Below are positions 10,359 to 21,030 of a stretch of 64,000 nucleotides of DNA, piece after piece. Origin of the DNA: Fen-1298 sp963833465. GTDB lineage: Bacteria > Bacteroidota > Ignavibacteria > UBA10030. Each line of letters starts with the position of its first letter. Position 1 is the first letter of the stretch. A program made the position numbers and the translations under genes. Below the pieces are notes generated by a model. The model worked only from the letters and a program-made list of their open reading frames with translations, was not told where the DNA came from and did not search any database. The stretch spans positions 186,001 through 250,000 of the forward strand of contig CAWHXW010000003.1 of assembly GCA_963833465.1 (NCBI GenBank). Direction: 5' to 3'.

Positions 10359-12569
10359 TCACTTCGTAGTCATTACAAAAATACCGTTCCATTCAGCCGG
10401 CGGCGGCGTAATTTGATACAAATTTGCACGCTCAGTATAAATTTGTGCAATATAACAGGTTTCATCTAATGAATATGCCTGTTGCATGTATGCAATTGCC
10501 TCTTCCCATTTCCTTGCGCGGTAGAATTTCAATCCTTCGTGATACATCTCCAGCGCCTGTTTTTGGTTTTGATTCATTTCCAAATCCGTAGTACCGAGCA
10601 GTTCATACACCTTCACAGGTTCTGTCTTACCTTTCACTTGAATTAAATCAAGCTCTCGTACAATGACTTTGCTCTTTACATGTGTATATGTAAAATCGCT
10701 AATCATGATATTCGACTTATATTGTTTATTAGCACCTTCAAGACGCGAAGCAAGATTCACACTGTCGCCGATAACCGTATAGTCAAACCTATCCTTGCCG
10801 CCCATATTACCGACAATCATAATGCCGGTATTGATTCCCATGCGTACGGAGAGCGGAGGTTTGCCTTCCTTAATCCATTTTGGCCTGAGCACATGTAAAC
10901 GTTTCTGCATTTCCAGCGCTGCCAGACATGTTCGGAGCGCGTGGTCTTTTTGCGGAAGCGGTGCGCCCCAGAAAGCCATAATCGCGTCGCCTTCGTATTT
11001 ATCTAATGTTCCTTCGTACTTAAGCACAATGCGTGTCATCTCGTCCAAAAATTCATTTAGCAGCGCCACCAATCCCTCCGGCTTGGAATGGAACTGTTCT
11101 GAAATACTTGTGAAGTTGGCTATATCTGAGAAAAACACTGTCAGTTCACGGCGATCGCCGCCGAGTTTTGCCTTCTCGGGATTCGTAACTAATTCGTTCA
11201 CAACAGCAGGATTAATATAGTGGCCAAACATATTTTTGATAACTGCTTTTTGCTGGCGTTCGGTTAAGTATTGATAGACTGCTGTGCCAAAATATGAAAA
11301 TACAATTGCAATACTCGGATTAACGATATTCATCAATACATTACTATTGCTGAACACAATTATGGAAACTTCGAACACCGCACCGACTAAAATAACAGTC
11401 AGAATAAAGGCACCGATCTCCAGCAGCCACATATGCCGTATATGAATCTGCTTCAATGTCAACAAGCCATAGAAACAGATAAGCGATAGAAGAATGATAA
11501 CTACGCTTTCAACTATCGGATCCGCTGTAGTAATGAAGTTGTTATCGATGACATTCTGAATTGCCGTGGCGTGAATTTCAACGCCGTTCATCGCATAATT
11601 CTTTTTCCCGCCTTCTTCTTTGTAAAGGGGCACATTGTGATAATCGCGTTCCTCTGCCATCACCGAACCGATGATGACAATTTTATTCTTAAAAAGTTTC
11701 ATCATGGTCGAATCGAACGCATTGATCTGTTCGCCTAATTCCAATTCATCTTTAGTTTGGAATGTTGAATCATCAATAACTTGCGAGAATGGAATATATC
11801 GGAATGTTCTGTCAGGGCCGTAAAAGTTTAACATAAAAGTACTGCCGTTACGTGGAATTTTCCGGTCCTTAAAAATAAAATAATCTTCGTTTCTCCAGTC
11901 AACAGTAGTACCCGGTTTGAGCCTGAAATACTTGTTGAGAGCGGCAAATCCAAGAGTTGGCGTTTCCCATCCTTTGATATCTAATAGTGGAAAGTAAGAA
12001 CGGCAGACATTATCTCGATCTTTAAGGATATTGGTCACACCAATATTCTTATCAACGTCATAAAAAATATTTTCGTAAGTTGGTTCTGTAGCGCGTATCT
12101 CCACTTTTTCATTTGATAATCCGGTTCCAACTGTTGTTGCAAGTACAACATTGTCATATTTCTTCAACATTTCACGCAATATACTATCACTTTGGATATT
12201 TTTTCCGGGTGATTGCCATGTTATATCAAAAACAATAGCCCTTGCGCCGGCTTTATTTAAATTCTCGATAACGTGAGCGTAATATGACCTAGGAAATGGA
12301 AATGGTTCAATGAGTGCCTTAAGATCTTCCTCATCCGATATGCTTACAATAACGACATCGCCGCTTTTAACAAGATCGCGTGTCTGCTCAACTCTTTCAT
12401 ATCTGCTTTGGTAACGCAGGTCAATTGTCAATAAATCGATATTCTTCAGAAAGTTAAGTTCAAAGAGCCATCCTTGTCCGATAGCAACAACAAAGAGACC
12501 GATTCCTGCACCTATAATAATTTTTATTATTAATGGCAGAAATTTCTTTTTGAATTCATAGGAAGCCAT
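10359..12569 (-). CDS. CHASE2-domain adenylate/guanylate cyclase
   Basis: 736 residues. One membrane segment (about 12-32), a periplasmic CHASE2 sensor domain (about 40-340; VVIVSISDEEDLK, GARAIVFDITW and HNVPLYK fit the family), three further membrane helices (about 354-372, 381-405, 412-432), then a class III cyclase catalytic domain (470-660). Catalytic features: FFSDIANFTSIS with the first metal Asp at 482, KYEGDAIMAFWGAP with Lys524 and Asp528, and NLASRLEG with Asn605 and Arg609. The last 60 residues form a TPR-like tail. Makes cAMP (or cGMP) in response to an envelope signal. It is the last gene after the FecR and outer-membrane genes, which suggests it reads their state; this is inference. 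Confidence 0.88.
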   Translation of the reverse strand: MASYEFKKKFLPLIIKIIIGAGIGLFVVAIGQGWLFELNFLKNIDLLTIDLRYQSRYERVEQTRDLVKSGDVVIVSISDEEDLKALIEPFPFPRSYYAHVIENLNKAGARAIVFDITWQSPGKNIQSDSILREMLKKYDNVVLATTVGTGLSNEKVEIRATEPTYENIFYDVDKNIGVTNILKDRDNVCRSYFPLLDIKGWETPTLGFAALNKYFRLKPGTTVDWRNEDYFIFKDRKIPRNGSTFMLNFYGPDRTFRYIPFSQVIDDSTFQTKDELELGEQINAFDSTMMKLFKNKIVIIGSVMAEERDYHNVPLYKEEGGKKNYAMNGVEIHATAIQNVIDNNFITTADPIVESVVIILLSLICFYGLLTLKQIHIRHMWLLEIGAFILTVILVGAVFEVSIIVFSNSNVLMNIVNPSIAIVFSYFGTAVYQYLTERQQKAVIKNMFGHYINPAVVNELVTNPEKAKLGGDRRELTVFFSDIANFTSISEQFHSKPEGLVALLNEFLDEMTRIVLKYEGTLDKYEGDAIMAFWGAPLPQKDHALRTCLAALEMQKRLHVLRPKWIKEGKPPLSVRMGINTGIMIVGNMGGKDRFDYTVIGDSVNLASRLEGANKQYKSNIMISDFTYTHVKSKVIVRELDLIQVKGKTEPVKVYELLGTTDLEMNQNQKQALEMYHEGLKFYRARKWEEAIAYMQQAYSLDETCYIAQIYTERANLYQITPPPAEWNGIFVMTTK

Positions 12570-12661
12570 AACTCTGATTCCGTTTTGATGAACAGAAAAA
12601 CAATCCTCTTATCTATTAGGTAGATAAAAAAGGAACAGGATTATTATTTATTACAAAATAT

Positions 12662-15227
12662 TTAAAACATAAACCGATAGACAACACTAAACATTACATC
12701 ATTCGGCCTTCCAGAATTTTGAATAAGATCTAATTGACCCACCAAATAATGATTATCCATTACACGATAATCGACGCCCGCTTGAATAAGGAATCGTTTA
12801 AAATCGCCAAATGACGGTGCTAATGTGACAGCAAGATTAAGACGTTCATTCATCATCCTGTAACGTGCACTGAGCGAAACAGTTTGATAATTATATACAA
12901 GATTTTGTTTTGTGTTCAGATAATGCTGTGTGATAGTATCATATATTGCTGAATAAGAAACATTATGGCTGACATTGATAGCAATGGTTGTCTGTAACGG
13001 GATCTGTTTGAAGGAAGTCAAAAGCGAAGTAGAGAAACTCAAGTTATCCTGATTCCGAAGATAGAATGTGTTGTCCACTTTATTTGCAATACTAATAGTT
13101 GCGTTGAATGTCTGTGGTTCAATTAAAAAGAAATTATAATTGATTGAAGCAAAATACCGATTGGTAATTTCATCAGCAACATTTAAAGAATCGATTTTTG
13201 ATGAAGGATATGTAGTATCAACTTGTGATGCCACAAGCGTATCAAGATGTAGCGAAATCGAATTTTTTCTTGTATTGAACCCGTATCCGAGTGTAAATGT
13301 CGGGATATTTACACCCGGGAATGCTGTTATTGATGCATTGAATGTATTATAGGTTGTCGTCGGTTCGCTATTATCGTTTTGAACATTATTCCATTTTGTT
13401 TCGTATGAAAGACTCGTCATCGTTCTATTGTCAAAGAGCCGTATTCTATCTGAAACATTGACACCTTCTATATCTGTCTGCACAAATTCATTACCAAAAG
13501 ATACGTAATCTTTTCCGCGCCGAAAGAGCTGTGTTCGGAAAAAATTATTAAAATAATTTAAACTGAGCTCAGTTTCGACAGCTAAAGATGGCATCCCTGT
13601 TATTGGATCAAGCGGAGACATATTAGGATTTACGATAATAAAATGGCGTCCTAATTTTGCTTGAGTTATTAGAGTATTTGCATCATTATGTGCCTTTTCG
13701 GAATCTGCAGCAGTCTTAGCACTGGATAGCTCATATTGGACGAATTCAGAATCAGTATAGTTACCACCGGAAATGTCCGTGTTGTATAAGCTGAATGCAA
13801 CTTGAGTGAACCATTTTACTTTTTGGTTATCAAACGCTACAAGTAAATCGGTTCCTCCGACAAAATTTCCCACCGGATAATTACCGTATTTAATTGAGTT
13901 TGTATCGTCCTGAGATTTGATAAAACTTAAACCCCACTGGAAATTTTCTCCGCTTCCAAAACTTGGACGAACAGCAATAAAATTACGATCATATGTTCCG
14001 TCAGTATAGGTCTGGTAAATTAAAGTGTCCGAATTAGTAGCAGGATTAAGACCACTAAATCCATGGAAAATTGTTTCCTTCGATCGTGCTGACGCAGCAG
14101 AAGAATCGCCATAATACTGAAAACCTCCTAATGTTCCTTCAACAAATCGTTCCGTTTTACCTGTACGATACATCAAGATTAAAAACTCCAAGAGTCAAAG
14201 AACCTGTTACACCACGCACACGTTTCCCACTAATAAAAAGTGAGGGAAAAACCGGATAAGCATCACCTACCTGCAATTTAAAATAATCCGCATCTTGCAA
14301 TGTTCCGAGAAAGCGGTTTTGCGGCTGCCGTTCATCAGTGTTTTCATTAGTTAAATGCATGTCATAGCCGAATAAAAAAGATTTGTATGAACCATTCAGT
14401 TTAACATCGCCGCGGGTGTAAGTAGTATTTACTGCATTAACGTTCTCCTTCCGATATTCGAGCTGCGCATTGCCTGTATATTGAAGCAAACTTTTTTCTT
14501 CTTCAATTTCCGTTGCAGTAGAAAGATTAAAATTTGTTTGCTTCGAATAATATACGCTGCCTTTTTTATTATATAATTCAATTCGCAAAGAATGCGAGCC
14601 AAGACTGAGCACCTTGTTAAAATTTTTCGGATTGTATAAAATCACATCATCGGATAATATTGCTTCTTTTGTTACATCGGCACCATCAAAATAGAGACGG
14701 GTTTTTTGTTTATCAACATCATCCGATGCATACATTAATGAGATCGCTACGGCCAAATCTTCTGCTGCAAGAGTCTCACCGGATTCAGGGCTAAGAAAAC
14801 GCACTTCCATATCTTTAGGGTCCACACCTTTCACATCAACCTTCAACGGATTGACCTGTGGATTTTCAGGTGGAAAAGTTGCTTGTGTCCCATCAGATAA
14901 CAACAAGTCAACATAATACTCTACATAAGGTGGAGTGACTGATTTAGCGGGAATAATAGCTGTAGCCGTTCGGCCGGAAAAGAGCAAATCAAGTTGTTTA
15001 TATTCTGTTACACCAAATTCCCGGTAATAAAGCAGCATTCGCTGTATCTGCGCGTTCTGAGTCAACTCGACGCTAATTGAAAGAGGCGATTGTTCCGTTG
15101 CTGATGAGGTTTTCACTTCAAATATGTAAGGACTTACCTGTCCAAACGAAACAGACACTAGCGTAATCAGCAAGACAAATGTTGTGATGCAACTAGTACA
15201 GGGAAAACTGTTCATAGAATTCCTCAT
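12662..15227 (-). CDS. Outer-membrane beta-barrel protein with N-terminal FecR-associated module, frame break
   Basis: Two ORFs (14157-15227 and 12662-14191) are halves of one gene: removing one base near 14168-14180 joins the tail GVFNLDV to RTGKTERFVEG, giving about 854 residues. A signal peptide ends near SVSFGQ. Residues about 35-125 are a module (LLYYREFGVTEYK, later VEYYVDLLLSDG and NP) also found three times in the neighbouring FecR protein. The rest alternates hydrophobic and polar residues, has many aromatic strand ends and finishes with the terminal strand FSVVYRFMF, typical of an outer-membrane barrel. Function unknown. A stable hairpin at 15268-15290 separates it from the FecR gene. 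Confidence 0.72.
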
Positions 15228-15267
15228 TAAGTGTAAATAGTGATGAATAAAAAACTAAAAATGCAAA

Positions 15268-15290
15268 CGGCGGGTAAAACTTACCCGCCG
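15268..15290 (-). terminator. Strong hairpin between FecR gene and outer-membrane gene
   Basis: CGGCGGGTAA pairs perfectly with TTACCCGCCG around a three-base loop (ten base pairs). On the minus strand it is followed by a short T-rich stretch. It could reduce read-through from the FecR gene or stabilise an mRNA end. Confidence 0.6.
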
Positions 15291-15345
15291 TGCAATTTAT
15301 AAAATGAGTTCGTGTGAAACAAGACCTATCATTAATCCGACTGAA

Positions 15346-17034
15346 TTACTCGTTCCATTTCAGAACAAGAACTTTTTTCTGTAGTGATCCAGTCTGGCCA
15401 GGAATGCGAAGTTCACGCCGAAGTGGTAATACTTGTACTCCTCCTGGATTTGTCGCTCCATCTTGGGGCACAAGCACAGTAGATCCATCATCGAAATGAA
15501 TTGAAGTGTAGTATTCTAATTTTGGGTACCGTACCTGATCTGCTGTCAATTGTCCCGTAGCAACTTGACCGGAAGGAGTTAAAACAAGTTCCGTAAATGA
15601 TGGATCATCTTTCTTTCTGCTGAATAAACTCACAGCTGTAACATTCGCCTGCAAGGAAGAAAAATCTACTCGAACTGAAGCAGGATTTTTCGATTTTAAG
15701 GCGCTAAATTCTGGAACAATTCTCATTAGAGGCGGAATCGTCAATATCAGAGGATTCGAGATGCCATCGCTCGGAAGGATTACTTCTGTTCCGGTAGAAT
15801 CCTGTATTTTAACTACGAAATAGTAATCCAATTCCGGTGCTCGAACATCAATTCCAGGCACATCACCGGTCGCTATATTATTTGAAAGTGAAAGTGCCAA
15901 GGATTTAAATGTTGTTTCGCCACTGCGGTGGTACTTCAATGTAATTGTACTTAACTTTGCTTTAACAGAAGAAAGATCGAGAGTCGATTGAAGGTTTGTG
16001 AACGAACGAACAGGAGATGGACTAAACGTTGGCGTTGCAGTAATGGTAATTCCACCAATGGTGGATGTAATTGATGTAGCAACTTGTATGGAGCCCGGCG
16101 AACCTGCACCGCCAGTCGGCAAGTTGATGTTTTGTCCACCGATTTTAATTGAAAAGTAATATTCCAGAGCCGGGCTTGCGACATTTGTAGCTGGAATTTC
16201 TACTGATGCAATTTTACCATCCAATGACATCGTTATCTGTGTGTAATCTGCCACACCCTTTGTTCGATAAAATAGCTTTACTCCGCTAATGACAGTATCC
16301 GTTTGGCTCAGATCTAGTTTTGCTGTAGTCGCTTTTCCGGCTGAAGGGGACGGATCGAATCCGATTGTGCCGGAAACTACAATATTTTTTCCAGTAGAGA
16401 TTTCACCTTTTTCACCTTCCTTTGTTCCGGATGTAATATTATCCAGCTCTTTCTTGCTGGCTTTGCGTAAATCGAGTTTTCCAGAACTATCTGCAACTGC
16501 CGTATGACCTGAGCTAACATGTGTTGAATGACCTGAAATGGAATTTGTAAATTCAGCAAGACCTTCGGAAATAGTAAAGTAATCTATATTGCCGCCTGCA
16601 ATATAACTTCCTTCCGTTCCACGAATAGATGCAACTGAAATAGGCGATGAAAATTGGAATTGTTCTGTTTCAGCTTTCTTTACGTTAAATATCATGTTTC
16701 CATGATCTAAATACACGCTGCGGCTTAAAATTTCTTTACCCCGAACTTCACCTTTAATAGCGATAATAGATTTTTCTCGAAGAATTAATTTCGATTGGTC
16801 CGCAAAGAGAATCATTGCTAAAGAACCCTTATCAGTTTTTACTTCATATCCGGATTTTAATGTGCTTAATGGAACAGCTTTCTGCCAACCGGCAGCAGGT
16901 GATTTCATATTAACATCCCTGATAACCTTAACAATGTATGCTGAAATGTCTTTCTTATTTTCTTGACTTTTTTGCCCCAGTGAAAGCACACCAAATAGCA
17001 CTAACACACTAATGATAATATTTTTTTTTGACAT
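15346..17034 (-). CDS. FecR-domain secreted protein with three Ig-like modules
   Basis: 562 residues. Signal anchor/peptide at the N-terminus (MSKKNIIISVLVLFGVLSLG). A FecR domain spans about residues 55-170: LKSGYEVKTDKGSLAMILFADQ, then LILREKSIIAIKG and ISVASIRGTEGSY, matching the FecR beta-structure. It is followed by three copies (about 225-320, 335-425, 440-545) of a module with VKLFYRTKG..Y, EIPA..V..P.LEYYF, and P..G..NP, also present once in the next gene's product. There is no neighbouring sigma factor or TonB receptor, so this is not iron-citrate regulation. Shared modules and gene order tie it to the outer-membrane protein and the CHASE2 cyclase. Confidence 0.82.
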   Translation of the reverse strand: MSKKNIIISVLVLFGVLSLGQKSQENKKDISAYIVKVIRDVNMKSPAAGWQKAVPLSTLKSGYEVKTDKGSLAMILFADQSKLILREKSIIAIKGEVRGKEILSRSVYLDHGNMIFNVKKAETEQFQFSSPISVASIRGTEGSYIAGGNIDYFTISEGLAEFTNSISGHSTHVSSGHTAVADSSGKLDLRKASKKELDNITSGTKEGEKGEISTGKNIVVSGTIGFDPSPSAGKATTAKLDLSQTDTVISGVKLFYRTKGVADYTQITMSLDGKIASVEIPATNVASPALEYYFSIKIGGQNINLPTGGAGSPGSIQVATSITSTIGGITITATPTFSPSPVRSFTNLQSTLDLSSVKAKLSTITLKYHRSGETTFKSLALSLSNNIATGDVPGIDVRAPELDYYFVVKIQDSTGTEVILPSDGISNPLILTIPPLMRIVPEFSALKSKNPASVRVDFSSLQANVTAVSLFSRKKDDPSFTELVLTPSGQVATGQLTADQVRYPKLEYYTSIHFDDGSTVLVPQDGATNPGGVQVLPLRRELRIPGQTGSLQKKVLVLKWNE

Positions 17035-17051
17035 GGTTCTCTCCTCGTGCG

Positions 17052-18239
17052 TTATTGGTTCTCAACGCCTAGCTGTATTGTTATGTCGGAACGGCTTGAA
17101 AGATTATTGATGAGATTTTGTAAATCGATATCCGATATTATATTACCATCCAAAGTCATATTTCCATATTGCGGCCATACGACCCAATTACTTGGATCTG
17201 CACGCAGCGTGGAATAAGTTGCCGATGCTGAGCCTCCAAACGCATTTAAAAAATTATCAAGCATCTGTCCAGTTCTATCATCCGTTATGCGAAACACGAC
17301 TGGCTTACTTGGAAGAGGAATACCATTTGTGTTTCGATTGGTTGTTACTATTGCACTCACCTGCACAACATATGCTTTATTTTGTTCTAGATTGCGTTGA
17401 GCATCGGATGGATAAGTTAGAGAAGTCTGTCCTGTTAAAGTGCGTACCAAGCATGGGTTACCGCCATTTAATGCATCTTGAGGAGATCGCTGGGTAGGAA
17501 GTGCTTCGTACACGGATAAAGTAACATTTGCTGCTTCGGTTGTCCAGTTGAAAGTCGGAGCAAGATTATTAAAGAAACTACCATCTCTCGGATCATTGAT
17601 TTGAGTAAAGACTTCGTTGGGAGTTGAATACTGAATAGTGACAGTTTGAGTGGCACCGCCATAAACAACAGAAATAGAAGGTGTTGTTTTATCACTTGGA
17701 TTTTGAGAAGTTGCAGGCAGTACTTTCATTATTATAGTATAGTTACCGGGAGGTGCAGTTGGATTTGCTGAAGCAAGATCTTCCAATCGCTTGCGGAGTG
17801 TTTTACCATCTCGGCCAATTGCCGGGTTCTCTAAATAATTTCCACTACCATCTCGAATATAAACATCACTACTTCCACCAGTCGCAAAATCACGTGCAGC
17901 GAGAACTCTTGTTCCATTTATCGGAAAATTATTCGTATAGGCTTTAACCAACCAATCATTGTTATCACCACGGAGCTGAACCCATACCTCAACATAAATA
18001 CATACCCATGCCGGACCAAGATTATCTGTTACTGCTAAATTTAGAGAAATTCCGGAAATGTTAGGATTAAGTTGTTGATTAGTAACATTAATGAAATCAG
18101 TAAGGTAGATGACATCGTACTCACTGAAATTAAGCGATGCGCTGATTGTCCTTGGTTGAGCAAATGTATTTGAACAACTCAATACTATCGCTAGAAAAAC
18201 AATTCCAGCGAGTTTAATTCTATTAATAATCCATTTCAT
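17052..18239 (-). CDS. Secreted protein of unknown function, first gene of FecR/CHASE2 module
   Basis: 395 residues from the ATG at 18239, which has AAGGAG nine bases upstream; the ORF is open further but lacks a site there. Signal peptide with a possible lipid-attachment Cys (FLAIVLSCSNTFAQ). The N-terminal region has SLNFSEYDVIYLTDFINV and WVCIYVEVWVQL. The middle (from about residue 215) looks like a fibronectin type III-like domain, INDPRDGSFFNNLAPTFNWTT with YVVQVSAIV. No catalytic motif. It ends 17 bases before the FecR gene, so the two are co-transcribed. Not recognised as a named family. Confidence 0.7.
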   Translation of the reverse strand: MKWIINRIKLAGIVFLAIVLSCSNTFAQPRTISASLNFSEYDVIYLTDFINVTNQQLNPNISGISLNLAVTDNLGPAWVCIYVEVWVQLRGDNNDWLVKAYTNNFPINGTRVLAARDFATGGSSDVYIRDGSGNYLENPAIGRDGKTLRKRLEDLASANPTAPPGNYTIIMKVLPATSQNPSDKTTPSISVVYGGATQTVTIQYSTPNEVFTQINDPRDGSFFNNLAPTFNWTTEAANVTLSVYEALPTQRSPQDALNGGNPCLVRTLTGQTSLTYPSDAQRNLEQNKAYVVQVSAIVTTNRNTNGIPLPSKPVVFRITDDRTGQMLDNFLNAFGGSASATYSTLRADPSNWVVWPQYGNMTLDGNIISDIDLQNLINNLSSRSDITIQLGVENQ

Positions 18240-18331
18240 GATGCATAGCTCCTTATGTACTGGTTTTCTTCGATATAAATAATAAATGATGGAGCAATAA
18301 AATACCTTGATGAACATCACATAGAATGCGA

Positions 18332-19645
18332 TTAAAAATTCACGACATCATTATAAAGAACGAACGCCATAAACACAAGTAGCAAAATAAATCCTGCTTG
18401 TTGAATAGCAATTTTTACTTTATTAGGTATTTCCCGCTTAAACACGGTTTCATATAATAGAAAAACAAGATGTCCGCCGTCAAGTGCCGGGAATGGAAGA
18501 ACATTCAGCAAAGCAAGACTTATGCTTAATAAAGCAATAAATCCAAGGAATTCTATGAAACCATTATCAGCAGATCGTTTTGCTAATTGAGCTATTTTTA
18601 AAGGTCCGCCCATCGATTTGCTTAGCGAAGCTTTTCCTGTTGCCATTTGATATAAATTGGAAAGAAAAAGAATGCTTGTCGTCTTCAATTCTCCAATACT
18701 AATCGGAAGAGCTTCAAAAAAAGAATATTGCTTATGAATGGTCGGTCCGTTATAAGCAGGTTCATGTGCGATGCCGATGCGTCCTTCGGCGGTAGGTGTT
18801 ACGCGCGCATGCATTTGCTGGTTACCGTGTGCCCAAGTAATTACAATTTCTTTTCCCGCGTTAGACCGAATCATTTCTTGCAATGATCCAAAATTTACAG
18901 CCGCTCCATTTATAGTAAGTATTGTGTCTCCTGGCTGTAAACCAATCTTCTCGGCGGGTTTTCCGTGATCCACGAGTGCAACAACCGACATGAGACCCGA
19001 AGGAAGAATGCCAAACCTTTCTTCAGTAAAATCGGGTAGTTCCGAACGACGTACTAAAATAGTATTGACTGTACCGGAACGCTGCACCTGTATAGTTAAA
19101 TCATTTGTTACCGATTCAGTATAAAGAGTGCTTTCGATTTCATCCCACTGTTTCATAGGATGATTATTGATGGAAATAATTTTATCGCCAATGTGCAAAC
19201 CGGATTTTGAGGCAGGACTATTCGGTGTTACATAACCGATTTCAGTAATCGGACGAATCGTTCTACCTTCGTGAAAAATTATTCCCCAAAAAATAAAAAT
19301 GGCAAGAAGAAGGTTCATTATTACGCCAGCGGAAATAACGATCATACGTTGCCATATAGGTTTAGAACGATACTCCCACGGCTGCGGTTCTTTATTCAAA
19401 AATTCAGTATCAAAGCTTTCATCAATCATGCCGGCAATCTTCACATACCCGCCGATGGGAATCCATGAGATACAGTAGTCGGTGTCGCCGATTTTTTTGC
19501 CAAAAGCGCGCGGTGGAAAACCCAAACTGAATGTGTCAACACGCATTTTAAAAAACTTGGCAGCGAGAAAATGTCCTAGTTCATGCGTTAAAACAAGAAG
19601 ACCAATAGTGATAATGAAATAGAAAATTGTGCTAAGTATAATCAT
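18332..19645 (-). CDS. rseP: Site-2 intramembrane zinc metalloprotease RseP/MucP
   Basis: 437 residues, normal length. The zinc site HELGH is at residues 21-25 in the first membrane helix. The third zinc ligand region NVLPFPALDGGHL is near residue 390. Two PDZ domains lie between (about 130-205 and 215-290; GDKIISINNHPMKQWDEI and GDTILTINGAAVNF). Four membrane helices. The enzyme cleaves anti-sigma factors or signal peptides within the membrane. It lies 50 bases downstream of dxr, the order seen in many bacteria. Confidence 0.93.
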   Translation of the reverse strand: MIILSTIFYFIITIGLLVLTHELGHFLAAKFFKMRVDTFSLGFPPRAFGKKIGDTDYCISWIPIGGYVKIAGMIDESFDTEFLNKEPQPWEYRSKPIWQRMIVISAGVIMNLLLAIFIFWGIIFHEGRTIRPITEIGYVTPNSPASKSGLHIGDKIISINNHPMKQWDEIESTLYTESVTNDLTIQVQRSGTVNTILVRRSELPDFTEERFGILPSGLMSVVALVDHGKPAEKIGLQPGDTILTINGAAVNFGSLQEMIRSNAGKEIVITWAHGNQQMHARVTPTAEGRIGIAHEPAYNGPTIHKQYSFFEALPISIGELKTTSILFLSNLYQMATGKASLSKSMGGPLKIAQLAKRSADNGFIEFLGFIALLSISLALLNVLPFPALDGGHLVFLLYETVFKREIPNKVKIAIQQAGFILLLVFMAFVLYNDVVNF

Positions 19646-19694
19646 AATTCAATTGGATATTAATCTGTTCATGTATATATGTGAACGCTGGTGC

Positions 19695-20849
19695 TTACAA
19701 TAAAGTTCTGATATACTCCCTTGTCTTGTGATCACTTTGAAATATGCGTTCAAGATCAGGCGAAAAATGGTTTGTTTGTTTGGAAAGTGCCTGTTCAATT
19801 AATTCTGGAATTCGATTGAATGGAATTTTCTTTTCTAAAAAAGCCTGCACTGCAACTTCATTAGCAGCGTTCATAATGGCGGGAGCAATTCCACCCAATG
19901 CTATCGCATCATATGCTAATTGCAAGCAGCGGAATTTATTGCGGTCAGGAGCAAAAAATGTCATCGATTGTAGCTTTGGAAAATCTACACGGCTGCCCTT
20001 CGATGAACATCGCTCTGGATATGTTAATGCATATTGAATCGGAAGTTTCATGTCCGGAACTCCAAGCTGCGCTTTTATAGAACCATCTACGAATTCTACC
20101 ATAGAATGAACTATAGATTGCGGATGAATCACAACATCAATGCATTCTGCCGATAAACCAAAGAGCCAGTGTGCTTCAATAACTTCTAAACCTTTGTTCA
20201 TCAACGTGGCTGAGTCGATTGTAATTTTTTTCCCCATTTTCCAATTTGGATGATTCAATGCCTGTTCAACTGTAATTGATGCAAATATTTCTTTAGGTGT
20301 ATTCAAAAGCGGCCCGCCTGAGGCAGTTAGAATAATCCTGCTCACGGTATTCAGTTTTTCGCCGACGAGACATTGCAAAATAGCGCTGTGTTCGCTATCG
20401 ATCGGAACTAAATGAACCCCGTATTCCTTTATTAGCGAAGTAACCAGTTCTCCAGCAACGACAAGTGTTTCTTTGTTCGCTAGTGCAATATGTTTTCGAT
20501 GTTTGATGGCTTCGACGGTCGGCTTCAATCCAGCAAACCCGACAATTGAATTAATGATAAGATCAACATCATCTCGCCGGACAATTTCTATCAATCCCTC
20601 GCGTCCTGCAAGCACTTCCACTGAATCACCAATTATTGACTGCAAAGCTGCTGCTTTAGTTTCGTCTAACACTACAACTCCGCGCGGGTGAAAGAAAGCG
20701 ATCTGATTTTGAATCAACTCAATGTTGGTATTGGTCGTCAGATAAGTAATATTGAATTTATCTGCAAGATTATGAATAACCGAAAGGCAGTTCCGGCCGA
20801 TAGAACCGGTCGAACCAAGGATAGCAATATTCTTTGGATTTTGAATCAT
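19695..20849 (-). CDS. dxr: 1-deoxy-D-xylulose 5-phosphate reductoisomerase
   Basis: 384 residues. Converts DXP to 2-C-methyl-D-erythritol 4-phosphate with NADPH, the first committed MEP-pathway step for isoprenoids. NADPH fold ILGSTGSIGRNCL at about residue 10, substrate and metal region PIDSEHSAI near 145, SGGPLL near 175, MGKKITIDSATLMNKGLEVIEA near 200-225, and HPQSIVHSMVEF. All family signatures are intact. It is first in the pair dxr-rseP. The upstream region is interrupted by the IS1-type transposon beginning 55 bases before the start codon, which may have replaced part of its promoter. Confidence 0.94.
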   Translation of the reverse strand: MIQNPKNIAILGSTGSIGRNCLSVIHNLADKFNITYLTTNTNIELIQNQIAFFHPRGVVVLDETKAAALQSIIGDSVEVLAGREGLIEIVRRDDVDLIINSIVGFAGLKPTVEAIKHRKHIALANKETLVVAGELVTSLIKEYGVHLVPIDSEHSAILQCLVGEKLNTVSRIILTASGGPLLNTPKEIFASITVEQALNHPNWKMGKKITIDSATLMNKGLEVIEAHWLFGLSAECIDVVIHPQSIVHSMVEFVDGSIKAQLGVPDMKLPIQYALTYPERCSSKGSRVDFPKLQSMTFFAPDRNKFRCLQLAYDAIALGGIAPAIMNAANEVAVQAFLEKKIPFNRIPELIEQALSKQTNHFSPDLERIFQSDHKTREYIRTLL

Positions 20850-20896
20850 ACTATTGTTTCAAGGTAATCAAATTCGCTAGGCATGTCAAGGAAAGC

Positions 20897-20925
20897 AATC
20901 TTTGGGTAGTGGTGCATTTTGAAAT
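20897..20925 (+). repeat. Left target duplication and terminal inverted repeat
   Basis: AATCTTTG (20897-20904) followed by the left inverted repeat (20905-20925). Confidence 0.88.
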
Positions 20926-21030
20926 ATAGGAGAAACCTTGCCCACGTGAACCCTTAAGATTGCTTCTTTTTATATCTTTGACTAATTTCTTCTTAGTTCA
21001 TCTCGCTATTAACCTTATATTTAAAGCTAA

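Noticed and set aside
10217..10369. A 50-codon ORF after the malic enzyme (starts MEIILITESE)
   Set aside because: No ribosome site, no recognised similarity, and its 3' end overlaps the cyclase gene; composition gives no sign of coding.
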